A stretch of 56,742 nucleotides of DNA from assembly GCF_900104355.1 (NCBI RefSeq), contig NZ_FNIY01000016.1:1-56742 (forward strand), given 5' to 3'. This DNA comes from Phyllobacterium sp. OV277. GTDB lineage: Bacteria; Pseudomonadota; Alphaproteobacteria; Rhizobiales; Rhizobiaceae. Under the pieces are notes generated by a model that was not told the origin of the DNA, did not search any database, and worked only from the letters and a program-made list of their open reading frames with translations. How positions within the stretch are numbered: the stretch's first letter is position 1; each line of letters starts with the position of its first letter. Below, piece after piece: positions 42,757-52,529 of this stretch. A program made the position numbers and the translations under genes.

Positions 42757-44720
42757 TGCGTGAACAAACCGAATCCGGTCAAAAATCCGGAAGCATCAAG
42801 CCCGGAACGCGGCTGAATGATATCTACGAGGTGACAGAACTTCTCGCAGTCGGTGGCATGTCAGAGGTCTATAAAGGCCATAACATCCAGACACTCGACG
42901 AGGTCGCCATCAAGGTTATTCTGCCACACCTTGCCAGTGACGAGCAGGTTATTTCGCTCTTCAAGCAGGAAGCCTCTATTCTCAATTCTCTGGGGCATGA
43001 TGCAATTGTTCGCTATCACGTTTTCTCGATTGATCGGCTTTCCAATACCGCCTATCTCACGATGGAACTCGTGGAGGGGCCCTCCCTGTATGAGCGCATA
43101 AGGGATCGGCCCTTGAGCCTGGCTGAAGCTGCGAAGCTGATCAGTCGGATCACATCGGGCCTCAAAGTTGCCCATGAACGCGGCGTCATTCACCGCGATA
43201 TCTCCTGCGACAACATCATTTTGTCTGGCGGGAATGTCGAGGGCGCCAAACTCATCGATTTCGGTATTGCCAGGCTCGGCATTGGTGGAGACCGCACGCT
43301 TCTGGCCGGGAGCTTTGCCGGAAAGTACAATTACGTTTCGCCCGAGCAGTTGGGATTGTTCGGCGGTGATGTACACGAGCCGAGTGATATCTACAGTCTG
43401 GGACTGGTCTTTGCTGCGGCCCTTCGTGGCACCCCGCTCGATATGAGCGGTACCCATGCCGATGTGGTCAGAAAACGTCAATCGGTTCCGGATCTTTCGA
43501 CAATCCACCCGGCGGCGCGGTCCATCATTCAACGTATGTTGCAGCCAAGCCCCGCGCTCAGACCCAAGAAGGATGAAATCATCGACGCGTTGCGACCGAT
43601 GATTCCAACAACAAAAGATACCTACTCACGGCGCTCACAGATTTCAGCATCGTTGAGAGACGGACGTGGACAAACTCCATCCGGCCAGTCCGGTGCCAAA
43701 GGGACCTCCGGTAAATGGGTTGTTCTTGCTTGCCTGCTGGTCGCCTTGGGTGGCGCAGGCTGGTACAGCTTTGTCTATCAGGAGAAAATCAAAGCCTATT
43801 TATCGGCGCAGAAGACGAGCAAGCCTGCAACGCCGTCAGGCAAATCCGAATTCAAGCTTGATGCCGATCCAAACAGCGTCAAACCTAAACCGGAACCACA
43901 AGCCGATCAGGTGAAACCTGTAAAAGAGCCGGAAGCTCCAATTGGAACCACGATGGAAAAACCGCCAACGGCTACAGTGGAAGCCAAGCCGGATGTAAAG
44001 AATGCGGGCGACGAAAAGCCAGTTAACACGCTTCCTGAAGCGGGGCAAAAGCCAGAAAATTTGGCGTCCGGTGAGCAGCAAAAGCATGACGAACCACCAC
44101 CAGACAGCGGTGGCTCGCAGCCGCAACGCGCCATGACGGAGGCGGACTGGATAAAACAGTTTGCCGGTGGCCCCTGCTTCTTTGCCCACGGCACAGTTAC
44201 CGCACCCCGAACAATAAATATTGAAGGTTTTGCTCAGAGGGTTGGTCCATTCGTCGAGATGGAGCGCGCTTTCATCAGCAAGTTTGGTTACGAGCCGACA
44301 ATCAATGTGCGGCAGATTGCGGATGCACAATGTGATGCCTTGGCATTTCTGGCTGCCGTGCCTGTCAATGCGGGCAAAGCGGCCTTCGTCCTTAAAAACG
44401 AGGTTCTGGGGCCTGCTGATCCGTTAGCCGCAACCCTTGGCGGAATCGAGCAGAAAAACGTTCAGGTGCTTCTCGTGCGCCAAGACGGTACTGTTGATAC
44501 AATCAACACAACGCGTCGCGGCGATAATACGGTCATCAATCTCAATCTCGCTGCGCCGCAAAAGGACGCCTCCGTTCCCTATATGCTCATTGCGATTCAA
44601 TCCGATGAGAAGCTCGACTTGATCGGTGGCAAGGATACGTTCAAGGGGCTTGCGGCGAAGTTGCAACAACAATCCGGAAAGCCTGCTGTGACTGTAAAAT
44701 ATTTCCGCCAGCAGGGATGA
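42756..44720 (+). CDS. ppkA: membrane serine/threonine kinase PpkA with periplasmic domain
   Basis: The product is 654 aa. The Hanks-type kinase domain (about 24-285) has glycine loop VGGMSEVY, VAIKVIL (Lys53), HRDISCDN (Asp148) and DFG (Asp168). The catalytic loop reads HRDIS rather than the usual HRDxK. One membrane helix follows (about 320-341, WVVLACLLVALGGAGWYSFVY), then a Pro/Lys/Glu-rich linker and a periplasmic domain (about 460-654) with CFFAHG and QCDALAFLA, possible disulfide Cys residues. It phosphorylates Fha or TssL to start T6SS assembly in known systems. It is convergent with tssG (6 nt gap). Confidence 0.93.
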   Translation: MREQTESGQKSGSIKPGTRLNDIYEVTELLAVGGMSEVYKGHNIQTLDEVAIKVILPHLASDEQVISLFKQEASILNSLGHDAIVRYHVFSIDRLSNTAYLTMELVEGPSLYERIRDRPLSLAEAAKLISRITSGLKVAHERGVIHRDISCDNIILSGGNVEGAKLIDFGIARLGIGGDRTLLAGSFAGKYNYVSPEQLGLFGGDVHEPSDIYSLGLVFAAALRGTPLDMSGTHADVVRKRQSVPDLSTIHPAARSIIQRMLQPSPALRPKKDEIIDALRPMIPTTKDTYSRRSQISASLRDGRGQTPSGQSGAKGTSGKWVVLACLLVALGGAGWYSFVYQEKIKAYLSAQKTSKPATPSGKSEFKLDADPNSVKPKPEPQADQVKPVKEPEAPIGTTMEKPPTATVEAKPDVKNAGDEKPVNTLPEAGQKPENLASGEQQKHDEPPPDSGGSQPQRAMTEADWIKQFAGGPCFFAHGTVTAPRTINIEGFAQRVGPFVEMERAFISKFGYEPTINVRQIADAQCDALAFLAAVPVNAGKAAFVLKNEVLGPADPLAATLGGIEQKNVQVLLVRQDGTVDTINTTRRGDNTVINLNLAAPQKDASVPYMLIAIQSDEKLDLIGGKDTFKGLAAKLQQQSGKPAVTVKYFRQQG

Positions 44721-44726
44721 GCCGTA

Positions 44727-45734
44727 TCAGGCTGATGCCTGGAGGGTTTTATCAGGATCAAATACTGCATCTGCGCTGTCTTTGGCGGCCGGGGCCTGTC
44801 TGACCCACAAATCCCATCCAAGCCGGCCAACCGGTGATCCGTCTTGCAAGCGTGCCTCGGGAATATCCTCTTTGGCCAGAATAAGCTGAATTTCGAATGA
44901 CAGGGAAGGTCCGCAATACAGGCGCACCAATTCAGTCAATTCGGCAAACTTCTTCCGGGCTGGCATAAGCGAGAGATATTCGCCGTATCGCAACGGACCA
45001 ATGGAAATCCGGATCGCACTTCTGCGGTCCGCATAGGAAGAACCAGCAATTGCTGTGATGCCCAGCAGGGCATTATCCCGGCTGTTGCTGCCTAATTGCG
45101 TTTGCTCCGAGGGGTCAACTGCAAGCCAACGCTTTTGAAATTGATGAACGGCAACTTCGTAGCCAAGGAATTCGGACAGCATAAGTCTGAGATTGACCGC
45201 TGTTCGCCGCTGATTGGCAAAGAAACCGGAGAAATATAGCGGTACTTCGGGTTCAATCTTTAACCCTTCGATCAGCTTTGGCGCTGCAAGCCCCAGAAGC
45301 GAGTAAATGCTTCGTGTAACCTTGTTTTTCGAACCGATACCAAAGAGCTGGATCAGGCTGGAAAGCCGGTATTTTCTCGAACTGGCAAAGAACATGCCGC
45401 GCAGCTCGGCCGCAAAAACCTCGAGAAAATCGAAATAGCTCGAACTGCGTCGGCGCTTCTCGTCAAGAGCCCGGTCTGTATAGACCGATGGCAATGCTGC
45501 TACCGGACCAACCAGTCCGATATAGTTTGCATGAATACTCACTGTTTCGCCCCGGCTTTCAGCCCCCGAAAGTGCCGTTGCGGCATGATTATGGGTTGCG
45601 TGGGATGTCAGCGAGATTGTGGACGTGGCTTTCTCGCCCGCCAATTCGAGAAGCAGATGCGCCGCATCTGGGTCAAAAAGATGTGGATCTGCTTTCAGCC
45701 GATCAAGAAGAGATCCCGGTTGTGCGTCTGTCAC
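44727..45734 (-). CDS. tssG: T6SS baseplate protein TssG (ImpH)
   Basis: The product is 335 aa. It shows the TssG pattern: N-terminal LLDRLKADPHLFDPDAAHLLLE, NYIGLVGPVAALPSVYTDRALDEKRR near 85-110, FFASSRKYRLS near 135-145, and the VAVHQFQKRWLAVDPSEQTQLG segment near 195-217. TssG joins TssE, TssF and TssK in the baseplate wedge. The start overlaps the tssF stop by 4 nt. It is the last gene of the leftward run tssA-B-C-C-tagJ-E-F-G. Confidence 0.94.
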   Translation of the reverse strand: MTDAQPGSLLDRLKADPHLFDPDAAHLLLELAGEKATSTISLTSHATHNHAATALSGAESRGETVSIHANYIGLVGPVAALPSVYTDRALDEKRRRSSSYFDFLEVFAAELRGMFFASSRKYRLSSLIQLFGIGSKNKVTRSIYSLLGLAAPKLIEGLKIEPEVPLYFSGFFANQRRTAVNLRLMLSEFLGYEVAVHQFQKRWLAVDPSEQTQLGSNSRDNALLGITAIAGSSYADRRSAIRISIGPLRYGEYLSLMPARKKFAELTELVRLYCGPSLSFEIQLILAKEDIPEARLQDGSPVGRLGWDLWVRQAPAAKDSADAVFDPDKTLQASA

Positions 45735-47533
45735 AACAGCACCTCATCGGCTGTGCGGGGCGGGAAGCGAACAACAGGCAATGCAAGACCGGTGAGCCGC
45801 ACCGTCAGTCGTGCAAATGTGTTGATTGATGCGTAGAGCCCGAAAAAGTGCGACAGGACTGATCCGAAAAGATAGGCGACACCGCGATCCATCAGGGCCT
45901 CGTTGAATTCGATCGTCACGTCGACGCCGCTGGCAATGGTCCCGTCCTTCAGGCGTGCGGTTGCCTTCTGGCTGGTCACAGAGGATATCGCCTCGATCAT
46001 CGAGCGCATTTCAGGGGCATGCCTGAAATCATAGAGCCGCAACATGCTCTTCAGGATTTCCGGATCACCGCTGGTGAGCGGAAGATGATTGAGGGATAGA
46101 TGCGATATGAGTTTCCAGTAGGATTCACCCTCTGATTCAAACCGGTGTGTATGCGTCGGAGGAAGCAGGCAATTGATCTTGCCGATTTCGCTGATTGTTG
46201 CCTGCGTCTTGAAATAGGGTTGTCCGCCGCCAAATGGCAGAAGCTCGGGCAAACCGCGATTGATACACAGCGTATCGACGGAGGCGACGAGATGATCCTC
46301 CGGCATAGCCGGGTTGAGGTTCATATCGACAAACCGCAGCTTTGCCTTGAACGATTTATTGTCCTCGCCAATGTCGCGTTTATACTGCCAGAATATGTCT
46401 GCCCGGCTTTCATTGGTTTGTTTCTTGCGGCCGAAGAAGGGGGGGACCTCCTTGCGCTGGCCCTTCTGGTCAGCAATGTCAACGCGCTCAATGGCGTATA
46501 TCTCGCGGGTTGAATTGTAGCGGGCGTCAGGCAGCACATCATATTCGTCAAGCATATGGTTGACAGAAATTGGTTCAGCACGCTGCTCGAACAGATTTAT
46601 CACGGGTGTGCAGTGCAGATCAAAACTCGTCGAATCCACCGCATTAACAAGCGTATTTGCCGATGTATCGAGGTAAAAAAAGAGGTGAAACTCTTTCCCC
46701 GGTATACTGCCGAGAAAAGACTTCAATCCACTCAGCTCAAAAAACAGGAATTTCTCAGGCAGGGCAAAGAATTCGGCCAGCAATCGGAAACCCGGAAAGC
46801 TTCGTTTGGAATAGGGAAGCATCCGTTTGTCGTAATCAAAGCTGATTGGCTTCAGAGCGTTGGGAGGTAGGCGCAAGGCTGCTTTGTCTTCGCGATGTCG
46901 TCCGACTGCTATGCCTATGGTGTGGTTGAACAACAGTTCGTAAAGAGCGGCCCCCGTCGCAAAAGGCGCCCGGATAAAGAATGTCAGCCGGTCCAGATCA
47001 AGGCTTGCAACGCTATCCACCGGTCCCGTTGTCGCTACGCTGATTGACAGGCATGACATGGGAGACAGATCTTGCACGGGCGGTGCAACATATGGTGGTT
47101 GCGCAAGCTTGCAATCGGTTATTGCGACGGGGCTCAGCGTCAGTTCCTGTGTCGTGGAAAAGCGGCAGGTATCCCCCCGAACCGGTTCAGAATCGACGAC
47201 CATCGCCCGCGGCAGAACAATTGACTCATCCTGTTGAGCGGAAGGGTCAAATTTCAGAATCGACATTGAAGGAAGCTGCGCCAGATAATGCGGATACAGG
47301 GCTTCAAGCAGCGTTTCGGTCAGTTCCGGAAAGTCATCATCAATCTTCTGCCGGATACGGGCTGCGGTATAGGCAAAGCCTTGAATAAGGCGTTCCACAT
47401 GCGGATCGTCAACAGCCTCGGGTGTGAGACGCAGGCGGCCGGCCACCTTTGGATGTTGCTGTGCAAATCTTGCTGCACGTTTGCGCAGGGAACCAAGTTC
47501 ACTGTTGTACCAATTGAGAAAGCGGTTAGCCAT
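45731..47533 (-). CDS. tssF: T6SS baseplate protein TssF (ImpG)
   Basis: The product is 600 aa from ATG 47533, overlapping the tssE stop by 8 nt. The N-terminus NRFLNWYNSELGSLRKRAARFAQQHPKVAGRL, then VERLIQGFAYTAARIRQKIDDDFPELTETLLEALYPHYLAQLPSMSI, is diagnostic for TssF. The full family length is kept. It is a structural wedge component with TssG and TssE. Tight overlaps on both sides show one operon. Confidence 0.95.
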   Translation of the reverse strand: MANRFLNWYNSELGSLRKRAARFAQQHPKVAGRLRLTPEAVDDPHVERLIQGFAYTAARIRQKIDDDFPELTETLLEALYPHYLAQLPSMSILKFDPSAQQDESIVLPRAMVVDSEPVRGDTCRFSTTQELTLSPVAITDCKLAQPPYVAPPVQDLSPMSCLSISVATTGPVDSVASLDLDRLTFFIRAPFATGAALYELLFNHTIGIAVGRHREDKAALRLPPNALKPISFDYDKRMLPYSKRSFPGFRLLAEFFALPEKFLFFELSGLKSFLGSIPGKEFHLFFYLDTSANTLVNAVDSTSFDLHCTPVINLFEQRAEPISVNHMLDEYDVLPDARYNSTREIYAIERVDIADQKGQRKEVPPFFGRKKQTNESRADIFWQYKRDIGEDNKSFKAKLRFVDMNLNPAMPEDHLVASVDTLCINRGLPELLPFGGGQPYFKTQATISEIGKINCLLPPTHTHRFESEGESYWKLISHLSLNHLPLTSGDPEILKSMLRLYDFRHAPEMRSMIEAISSVTSQKATARLKDGTIASGVDVTIEFNEALMDRGVAYLFGSVLSHFFGLYASINTFARLTVRLTGLALPVVRFPPRTADEVLL

Positions 47534-48017
47534 GATGTGCGCCGCCAATCAGGAAATGCCGCGTGGCCGGATCAAGCGACGTGTCAAAAACAATGGCTTC
47601 CACACCGTCAGGAAGCAGCATCTCCGCTTCTATGCGCAAATCGAGAACCCGATCCTGATCGCCGCGGCTCTTGCCGAGACCGACGCGCACCCGCGCCAAT
47701 CGCGGATCAAAAGCAACGATGACTTTTCTGATCGCTTCGGCAAGATGCAGACGCTGCTGGGTCGTTGCCAGCATAAGTCCATGGAATCCCGGCGTGCCAA
47801 AACGCAGAAGGCTGGTCTGAAGCTCTTCGAATTCCTTTTCAATGCTGCGGGGCCATTGCTGGGCATTCAGCAGCGCTTCGATATCCCGGCGGATATTCTC
47901 CCGCACGCGGTTGATCTGTTCGCGCGGCGTCAAAGGTTGATCGACCGTCATATCAGGGTCGTGATCCATAAGCCGATCGAGAACAGATTCAAAGGATATC
48001 CTGCTGCTTACGGCCAT
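47526..48017 (-). CDS. tssE: T6SS baseplate protein TssE (gp25-like)
   Basis: The product is 163 aa. The gp25-like lysozyme-fold domain has REQINRVRENIRRDIEALLNAQQWP near the N-terminal third and VRVGLGKSRGDQDRVLDLRIEAEML near 105-130. TssE caps the sheath at the baseplate. It follows tagJ by 3 nt and overlaps tssF by 8 nt. Length and position fit the family. Confidence 0.94.
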   Translation of the reverse strand: MAVSSRISFESVLDRLMDHDPDMTVDQPLTPREQINRVRENIRRDIEALLNAQQWPRSIEKEFEELQTSLLRFGTPGFHGLMLATTQQRLHLAEAIRKVIVAFDPRLARVRVGLGKSRGDQDRVLDLRIEAEMLLPDGVEAIVFDTSLDPATRHFLIGGAHHG

Positions 48018-48020
48018 ATT

Positions 48021-48833
48021 CTAGTTCGCCGGCTCAGGAATGAATTCGATCGACATGATATCAAGCAGTCCAATGACATCATCATCGACAAGCAGGCATT
48101 TCTGACCCTTGCCCGCAAACAGGCCGCCCCCGGCTTCCACCCAGTCGGTTTCCCGTCCAAGCTTCATCGCATCGCTGACATCGCGTGAGAAATACGTTGC
48201 TGGCATGATGACTTCGGACTGAGAGTCATCGCGAAGGGTCAACAAGGCCTGTCGCCACGTCAGATCGCGCACGCTCTGAACCGGCTGAAATTCGATCCGG
48301 TTGATCCGGTTGAAATCGATCCACATATAGGTGCCGTTCGTGTTGAGAATTTCGATGGCATGCGGAATGCGATCATCAAGGTCCCGGAAGGACGTTGCAG
48401 TGCGGCCATCGATCCTGACCGAGCCATGGATGACATTTTCCGGAAAGGGGGTGGTGGCCTCGCCATTTGTCCCCGTTATGCTTTTTTCGAGAACCAGTGC
48501 ATTCTTCATTGCCAGCTGATCATGTTCGCTTGGCCCATCGGGGAACGCTGGTACAGCACCGGTTTCAAACCAGGCGGCGCGTGCATCGGATGCGCGCAGC
48601 CGGCCGCGCAGAAGGGCCAGTCCCATTGCCAAATCAGGAATCGTTTTTGAAAGAATGTCAGCTTGCTTATCGGCGCGTTCAAAGTCGCCGCTTACGATCA
48701 GAAGATCGATCAGAAGTCGCCGGGCAGCATCATCCGTCGGCCGTATTTTGGCGATCGACAGCGCTACGTTTATCGCGCCTTGAAGGTCGCCGGACTCGAT
48801 GAGATTGGAAACGCTTCCTGTTGCGTTCGTCAT
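48021..48833 (-). CDS. tagJ: T6SS-associated protein TagJ (ImpE/SciE)
   Basis: The product is 270 aa. The N-terminal half has helical TPR-like repeats (LIESGDLQGAINVALSIAKIRPTDDAARRLLIDLL, SGDFERADKQADIL), and the C-terminal half is the ImpE domain with YMWIDFNRINRIEFQPVQSVRDLTWRQA. In characterised systems TagJ binds TssB and ClpV and modulates sheath disassembly. It overlaps the upstream tssC paralogue by 4 nt and lies 3 nt from tssE. Confidence 0.92.
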   Translation of the reverse strand: MTNATGSVSNLIESGDLQGAINVALSIAKIRPTDDAARRLLIDLLIVSGDFERADKQADILSKTIPDLAMGLALLRGRLRASDARAAWFETGAVPAFPDGPSEHDQLAMKNALVLEKSITGTNGEATTPFPENVIHGSVRIDGRTATSFRDLDDRIPHAIEILNTNGTYMWIDFNRINRIEFQPVQSVRDLTWRQALLTLRDDSQSEVIMPATYFSRDVSDAMKLGRETDWVEAGGGLFAGKGQKCLLVDDDVIGLLDIMSIEFIPEPAN

Positions 48834-50278
48834 TGTGCTTTACCCTTACTGGACTGGTCAGATTTGCTGTTCATATCGGCGAGAAGCTGGAAACTTGCTG
48901 TTACGTCGTCGAGCTGAAAATGCGGTTGTAGCCGCATAACGCAGCCGTAAACACCCGGGCGCCCCGGTATTTCCCGGACTTCAACGGAGGCTGATCGCAG
49001 CGGATGCCGCGCCTTGACGACACTGTCGGCATCGTCGTTGCCGATACAATAGGTAAACAGCCATTTCTCAAGCGTGTCGCGCAAACTGTTGGACGTTGCA
49101 ATCTGGCCGACGTTTTCGCGCATGATCATTTTCAGATAATGGGCGAAACGGCAGGCACACAGCACATATTGCAACATGGAAGCTATGCGCGCATTGCGAT
49201 TGGCAATTTCGGATTCATATCTTGCCGCCTTGTGGACGGACTGATTGGAATTGAACACCAGATGCGGCGTGTAGGGTACGGTGGCAAGCGGCACGAAGCC
49301 GGCTTCACTTAATATCTGCTCCTGCTCGGCATTGAGGCGCTGCTCGATCGGCGGCTGGGCGGCAAAATCATGCTTGTCCGTGGGGAACGAAATGTAGGGC
49401 AGCGAATCCACCAGACCGCCATTGAGCTCATCTTCCCGCACCCCCCGCAGGTCCGCGAACCAGCCCGAGGAGGCATATTCTCTCAGGACCAACGAGGCGA
49501 AGGCAAAGGAGGAATTGCCCCAGAGCAGATTATTGCCTTTCGGGTCAATCTCCTCACGAAAGAAAAACCCATCCTTACGCGTAATATCGTTGGTCCGATA
49601 AGGCCGGCGGACCAAAATCCGGGGCAATGTCAGCCCAAGAAATCGCGTGTCGGATGCGTTGCGCAGCCTATTCCAGCGGGCGGATCGTTGCGGTTTGAGC
49701 AGGAAGGAGAGATCAGGCAGGCGGTCGAGATCGGCAAAGCTCTCGATTTCGAGAAGCGATGGATCAGCCGCACAAATGAATGGAGAAAACGCGGCAGCGG
49801 CGACACTGGAAATACCTTCGATAATGGCGATATCGTCAGTGCCGGTTGTTGGATTGATACCTGCGGCAATCGTATAATCCCCGATCAGGAGGCCGTAAGG
49901 CTGGCCGCCCGGCATGTCGAATTCCTGCGAATAGATCAGTTCGAACAAACGGCTTTGATCAAAATCCGCAGCCCGTTCAATATCGCGGGCAAGTTCTTTC
50001 CATTTGGCGGAAAAAACCCGGATTTGCACCGGGCTTATACCGATTGGCTGCTGAATCAATTGGTAGAGGTTGCGCCAAAGCGCTTCCAATCGTTGAAATT
50101 CGGGGTGGTGGATGATCCGGTTGACCTGCGCGGTCAAAGTTTGATCGATGGCATCAATCAGGCTGTCAATCTGAAAGCGAATATCAGGTGTAGCGGTCGC
50201 AACCGGCGCGGCGGCATCCGAAAATGGTTGACGAGTCTCATATCGTTTTGAATCCGGTGTCAGACTCTCGGATATCAC
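48830..50278 (-). CDS. T6SS sheath large-subunit paralogue (TssC2, TssC40-like)
   Basis: The product is 482 aa from GTG 50278, chosen because AGGAG lies 10 nt upstream. An ATG at 50359 in frame would add 27 residues but has no ribosome-binding site and sits close to a hairpin. It shows TssC features (RLEALWRNLYQLIQ, QPYGLLIGDY, SVAAAAFSPFICAADPSLL, RRPYRTND, CRFAHYLKMIMRENVG). It is only moderately similar to the adjoining tssC, from which it diverges most in the N-terminal region. Rhizobial imp loci carry two such genes (TssC40 and TssC41 in Agrobacterium). Whether both enter one sheath is unclear. Confidence 0.9.
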   Translation of the reverse strand: MISESLTPDSKRYETRQPFSDAAAPVATATPDIRFQIDSLIDAIDQTLTAQVNRIIHHPEFQRLEALWRNLYQLIQQPIGISPVQIRVFSAKWKELARDIERAADFDQSRLFELIYSQEFDMPGGQPYGLLIGDYTIAAGINPTTGTDDIAIIEGISSVAAAAFSPFICAADPSLLEIESFADLDRLPDLSFLLKPQRSARWNRLRNASDTRFLGLTLPRILVRRPYRTNDITRKDGFFFREEIDPKGNNLLWGNSSFAFASLVLREYASSGWFADLRGVREDELNGGLVDSLPYISFPTDKHDFAAQPPIEQRLNAEQEQILSEAGFVPLATVPYTPHLVFNSNQSVHKAARYESEIANRNARIASMLQYVLCACRFAHYLKMIMRENVGQIATSNSLRDTLEKWLFTYCIGNDDADSVVKARHPLRSASVEVREIPGRPGVYGCVMRLQPHFQLDDVTASFQLLADMNSKSDQSSKGKAQ

Positions 50279-50372
50279 GAAATCATCACTCCTGAATTCT
50301 TCCAAATGTGCGGGAAGAAAGACCGCCTGTACACCGTTTGTGCAAGGCGGCCGATTCATTCAATGCCATGGT

Positions 50373-50400
50373 TCCCGGCGCGAATGTGTGTGCGCCGGGA
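50373..50400 (-). other. intercistronic hairpin after tssC
   Basis: TCCCGGCGC (50373-50381) and GCGCCGGGA (50392-50400) are perfect 9-bp complements around a 10-nt loop, 7 nt after the tssC stop in transcript sense. No T-run follows on the minus strand, so a stabilising or partly attenuating hairpin is more likely than a full terminator. It would favour more TssB and TssC than the downstream baseplate proteins, as sheath stoichiometry demands. Confidence 0.65.
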
Positions 50401-50406
50401 TATTGC

Positions 50407-51888
50407 TTAGTTGCGCGCCTTCGGGATACGCGCGACCATGCGCAGCGATGTTGTCAGCTCTTCCATCTGCAGCCATGGACGAAGCCATGCGATTGCTTCG
50501 TAAGAACCGGGGCTGCCGGCAACGGGCTTGACCTCAACACGGGCGTCACGCAGCGGGTAGGCCGCACGATTTTCCGGGCCGGCATCGTCGTTCGCATTCA
50601 CGTAGTTGTTGATCCAGCGATTGAGCCATGCCTGGCAATCTTCCGCTTCCATGAAGGAGCCGATCTTGTCACGACCAATCACCTTCAGATAATGCGCAAA
50701 CCGGGACGTCGCCATCATGTAAGGCAGGCGAGCCGAAATCGCAGCATTTTCCGTGGCTTCCGGACGATCATACTTTGCAGGCTTGTGGGTCGTCTGCGCA
50801 CCGAAGAAAACGGCATAATCAGTGTTCTTGTAATGGCAAAGCGGCAGGAAGCCCAGCTTTCCGAGTTCAGCGTCACGACGGTCGGTGATGCCGATTTCCG
50901 TCGGGCATTTTGTGTCCGTGTCGCCGTCATCGCTTTGGAATACATGAACTGGCAGGGATTCGACCTTGCCGCCATTTTCCGCGCCGCGGATAGCTGTACA
51001 CCAGCCATTTTTGGCAAAAGCATCGGTAAGACGTGAGCCAAGGATATAGGAGGCGTTCGACCAGCAATAGCTGCCGTGGTCCATAGCATTGTCACCAAAT
51101 TTGATGGCTTCGTTGAAGTCGAATTCATCAATGGTCAATGTTGCCGGGCCGTAAGGCATGCGCGTGAGAACACGCGGCATCGTCAACGTGACGAAGCGGG
51201 AATCGCTGCTCTCGCGGAATGACCGCCACTTGATATATTCCTTGGTCTGGAAAATCTTTTCCAGATCGCGTGGCTTGGACAGTTCCGTGAAATCGTCGAA
51301 GCCAAAAAGTGTCGGGCCAGCTGCCGCAATGAACGGAGCAAATGCTGCCGCAGCAACAGAACTCATATTCTGCAGTGTTTCGATATCTTCAAACGAATTG
51401 CCAAACTCATAATCGCCAATGAGAGCGCCAAACGGCTCACCACCGGCAATGCCGAATTCACTTTCGTAGATGGTTTTGAAGATCTTGCTCTGATCAAATT
51501 CAACCGCCTTGGACAGATCACGGGACAGATCACGCTTGCTGGCGTTCAATACGCGGATCTTGAGATTTGCACTGGTTTCGCTGTTGTAAACGAGATAGCG
51601 CAAGCCACGCCAGCTGCCCTCAAGTTTGCGAAAAGCCTCATTGTGCATGATCTCGGCGACCTGCGTTGACAGCAGTTCGTCGATCTTTTTGATCGCGTTA
51701 TTGATCGTAACAGAAAGATTGCGGTTGTAGGAAACCGTACCCTTCAAAGCTTCGCTCGTCAGGGTACGCAGCAATTGCTCCGTGCGATCTGCGGACGTCT
51801 GCTTGGTTGCGGAGATTGCTTCGTCAAGCAGGCTCTCCGTCACAACGGTCGTTGTCGTCCCTTGCGGTGCGCTCTTGGAGGTCGCCAT
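50407..51888 (-). CDS. tssC: T6SS sheath large subunit TssC (VipB)
   Basis: The product is 493 aa, the canonical TssC. It has the N-terminal [116 protein letters not shown] and a C-terminal [21 protein letters not shown]. With TssB it makes the contractile sheath around the Hcp tube. The start abuts the tssB stop. A hairpin follows its stop. Confidence 0.97.
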   Translation of the reverse strand: MATSKSAPQGTTTTVVTESLLDEAISATKQTSADRTEQLLRTLTSEALKGTVSYNRNLSVTINNAIKKIDELLSTQVAEIMHNEAFRKLEGSWRGLRYLVYNSETSANLKIRVLNASKRDLSRDLSKAVEFDQSKIFKTIYESEFGIAGGEPFGALIGDYEFGNSFEDIETLQNMSSVAAAAFAPFIAAAGPTLFGFDDFTELSKPRDLEKIFQTKEYIKWRSFRESSDSRFVTLTMPRVLTRMPYGPATLTIDEFDFNEAIKFGDNAMDHGSYCWSNASYILGSRLTDAFAKNGWCTAIRGAENGGKVESLPVHVFQSDDGDTDTKCPTEIGITDRRDAELGKLGFLPLCHYKNTDYAVFFGAQTTHKPAKYDRPEATENAAISARLPYMMATSRFAHYLKVIGRDKIGSFMEAEDCQAWLNRWINNYVNANDDAGPENRAAYPLRDARVEVKPVAGSPGSYEAIAWLRPWLQMEELTTSLRMVARIPKARN

Positions 51889-52410
51889 TTATTTCGCCCC
51901 TTTTTCGCTGTCAGGCTTACGTTCGTCGAGCTCTGCAGCAAGTTTTTTCAGATCCGCCTGGTTCTGCAGAATGCGTTCAAGCAGAACTTCCAGGTTTTCC
52001 GAACGGTCAGCCTTGGTCAGAAGATCGCGCAGCTGGTTGCGCGCATCCAGCAAGGATTTGAGCGCGGGCACCTGATCGACAATGGAAGCGGGCTCAAAAT
52101 CGTCAAGTTTTTCGAACTTGAGCGAGATCGGCATCTCCCGGCCCGTGCCTTCGATGGTATTTTCCACGCGGATATTCAGCCCCGGGGTCATGCGGCGCAT
52201 CACATCGTCAAAATTATCGCGATCGATCTGAACGAATTTGCGCTCGCCGAATGGTTTCAGCGGCTCCGATGGATTGCCCGAGAAATCGCCAAGAACGCCA
52301 ACAACGAAAGGCAGTTCCTTTTCGACAACGGCACCTTCGGTTTCAACTTCGTACTTGATGTGTACCCTCGGCTTGCGGACTCTTTCGAGTTTGTCGTGAA
52401 CGCTGGCCAA
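51889..52410 (-). CDS. tssB: T6SS sheath small subunit TssB (VipA)
   Basis: The product is 173 aa. It has the TssB hallmarks: [33 protein letters not shown] near residues 13-45, [22 protein letters not shown] near 57-78, and the late [19 protein letters not shown]. It pairs with TssC and carries the ClpV-contacting region via TssC. It precedes tssC without a gap and lies 119 nt downstream of the tssA stop in transcript sense, a gap large enough for a separate promoter. Confidence 0.97.
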   Translation of the reverse strand: MASVHDKLERVRKPRVHIKYEVETEGAVVEKELPFVVGVLGDFSGNPSEPLKPFGERKFVQIDRDNFDDVMRRMTPGLNIRVENTIEGTGREMPISLKFEKLDDFEPASIVDQVPALKSLLDARNQLRDLLTKADRSENLEVLLERILQNQADLKKLAAELDERKPDSEKGAK

Positions 52411-52529
52411 TTGATGCCTCCTGCCTATGTGTGCTTCTTAAGAAGTGGGGGGATTATTGCAAACCATTTCGAGTTAGCAACTATTTTCTCAACCAATGGA
52501 TGCGGCTTATACTTTGACAGCTTAACCAA

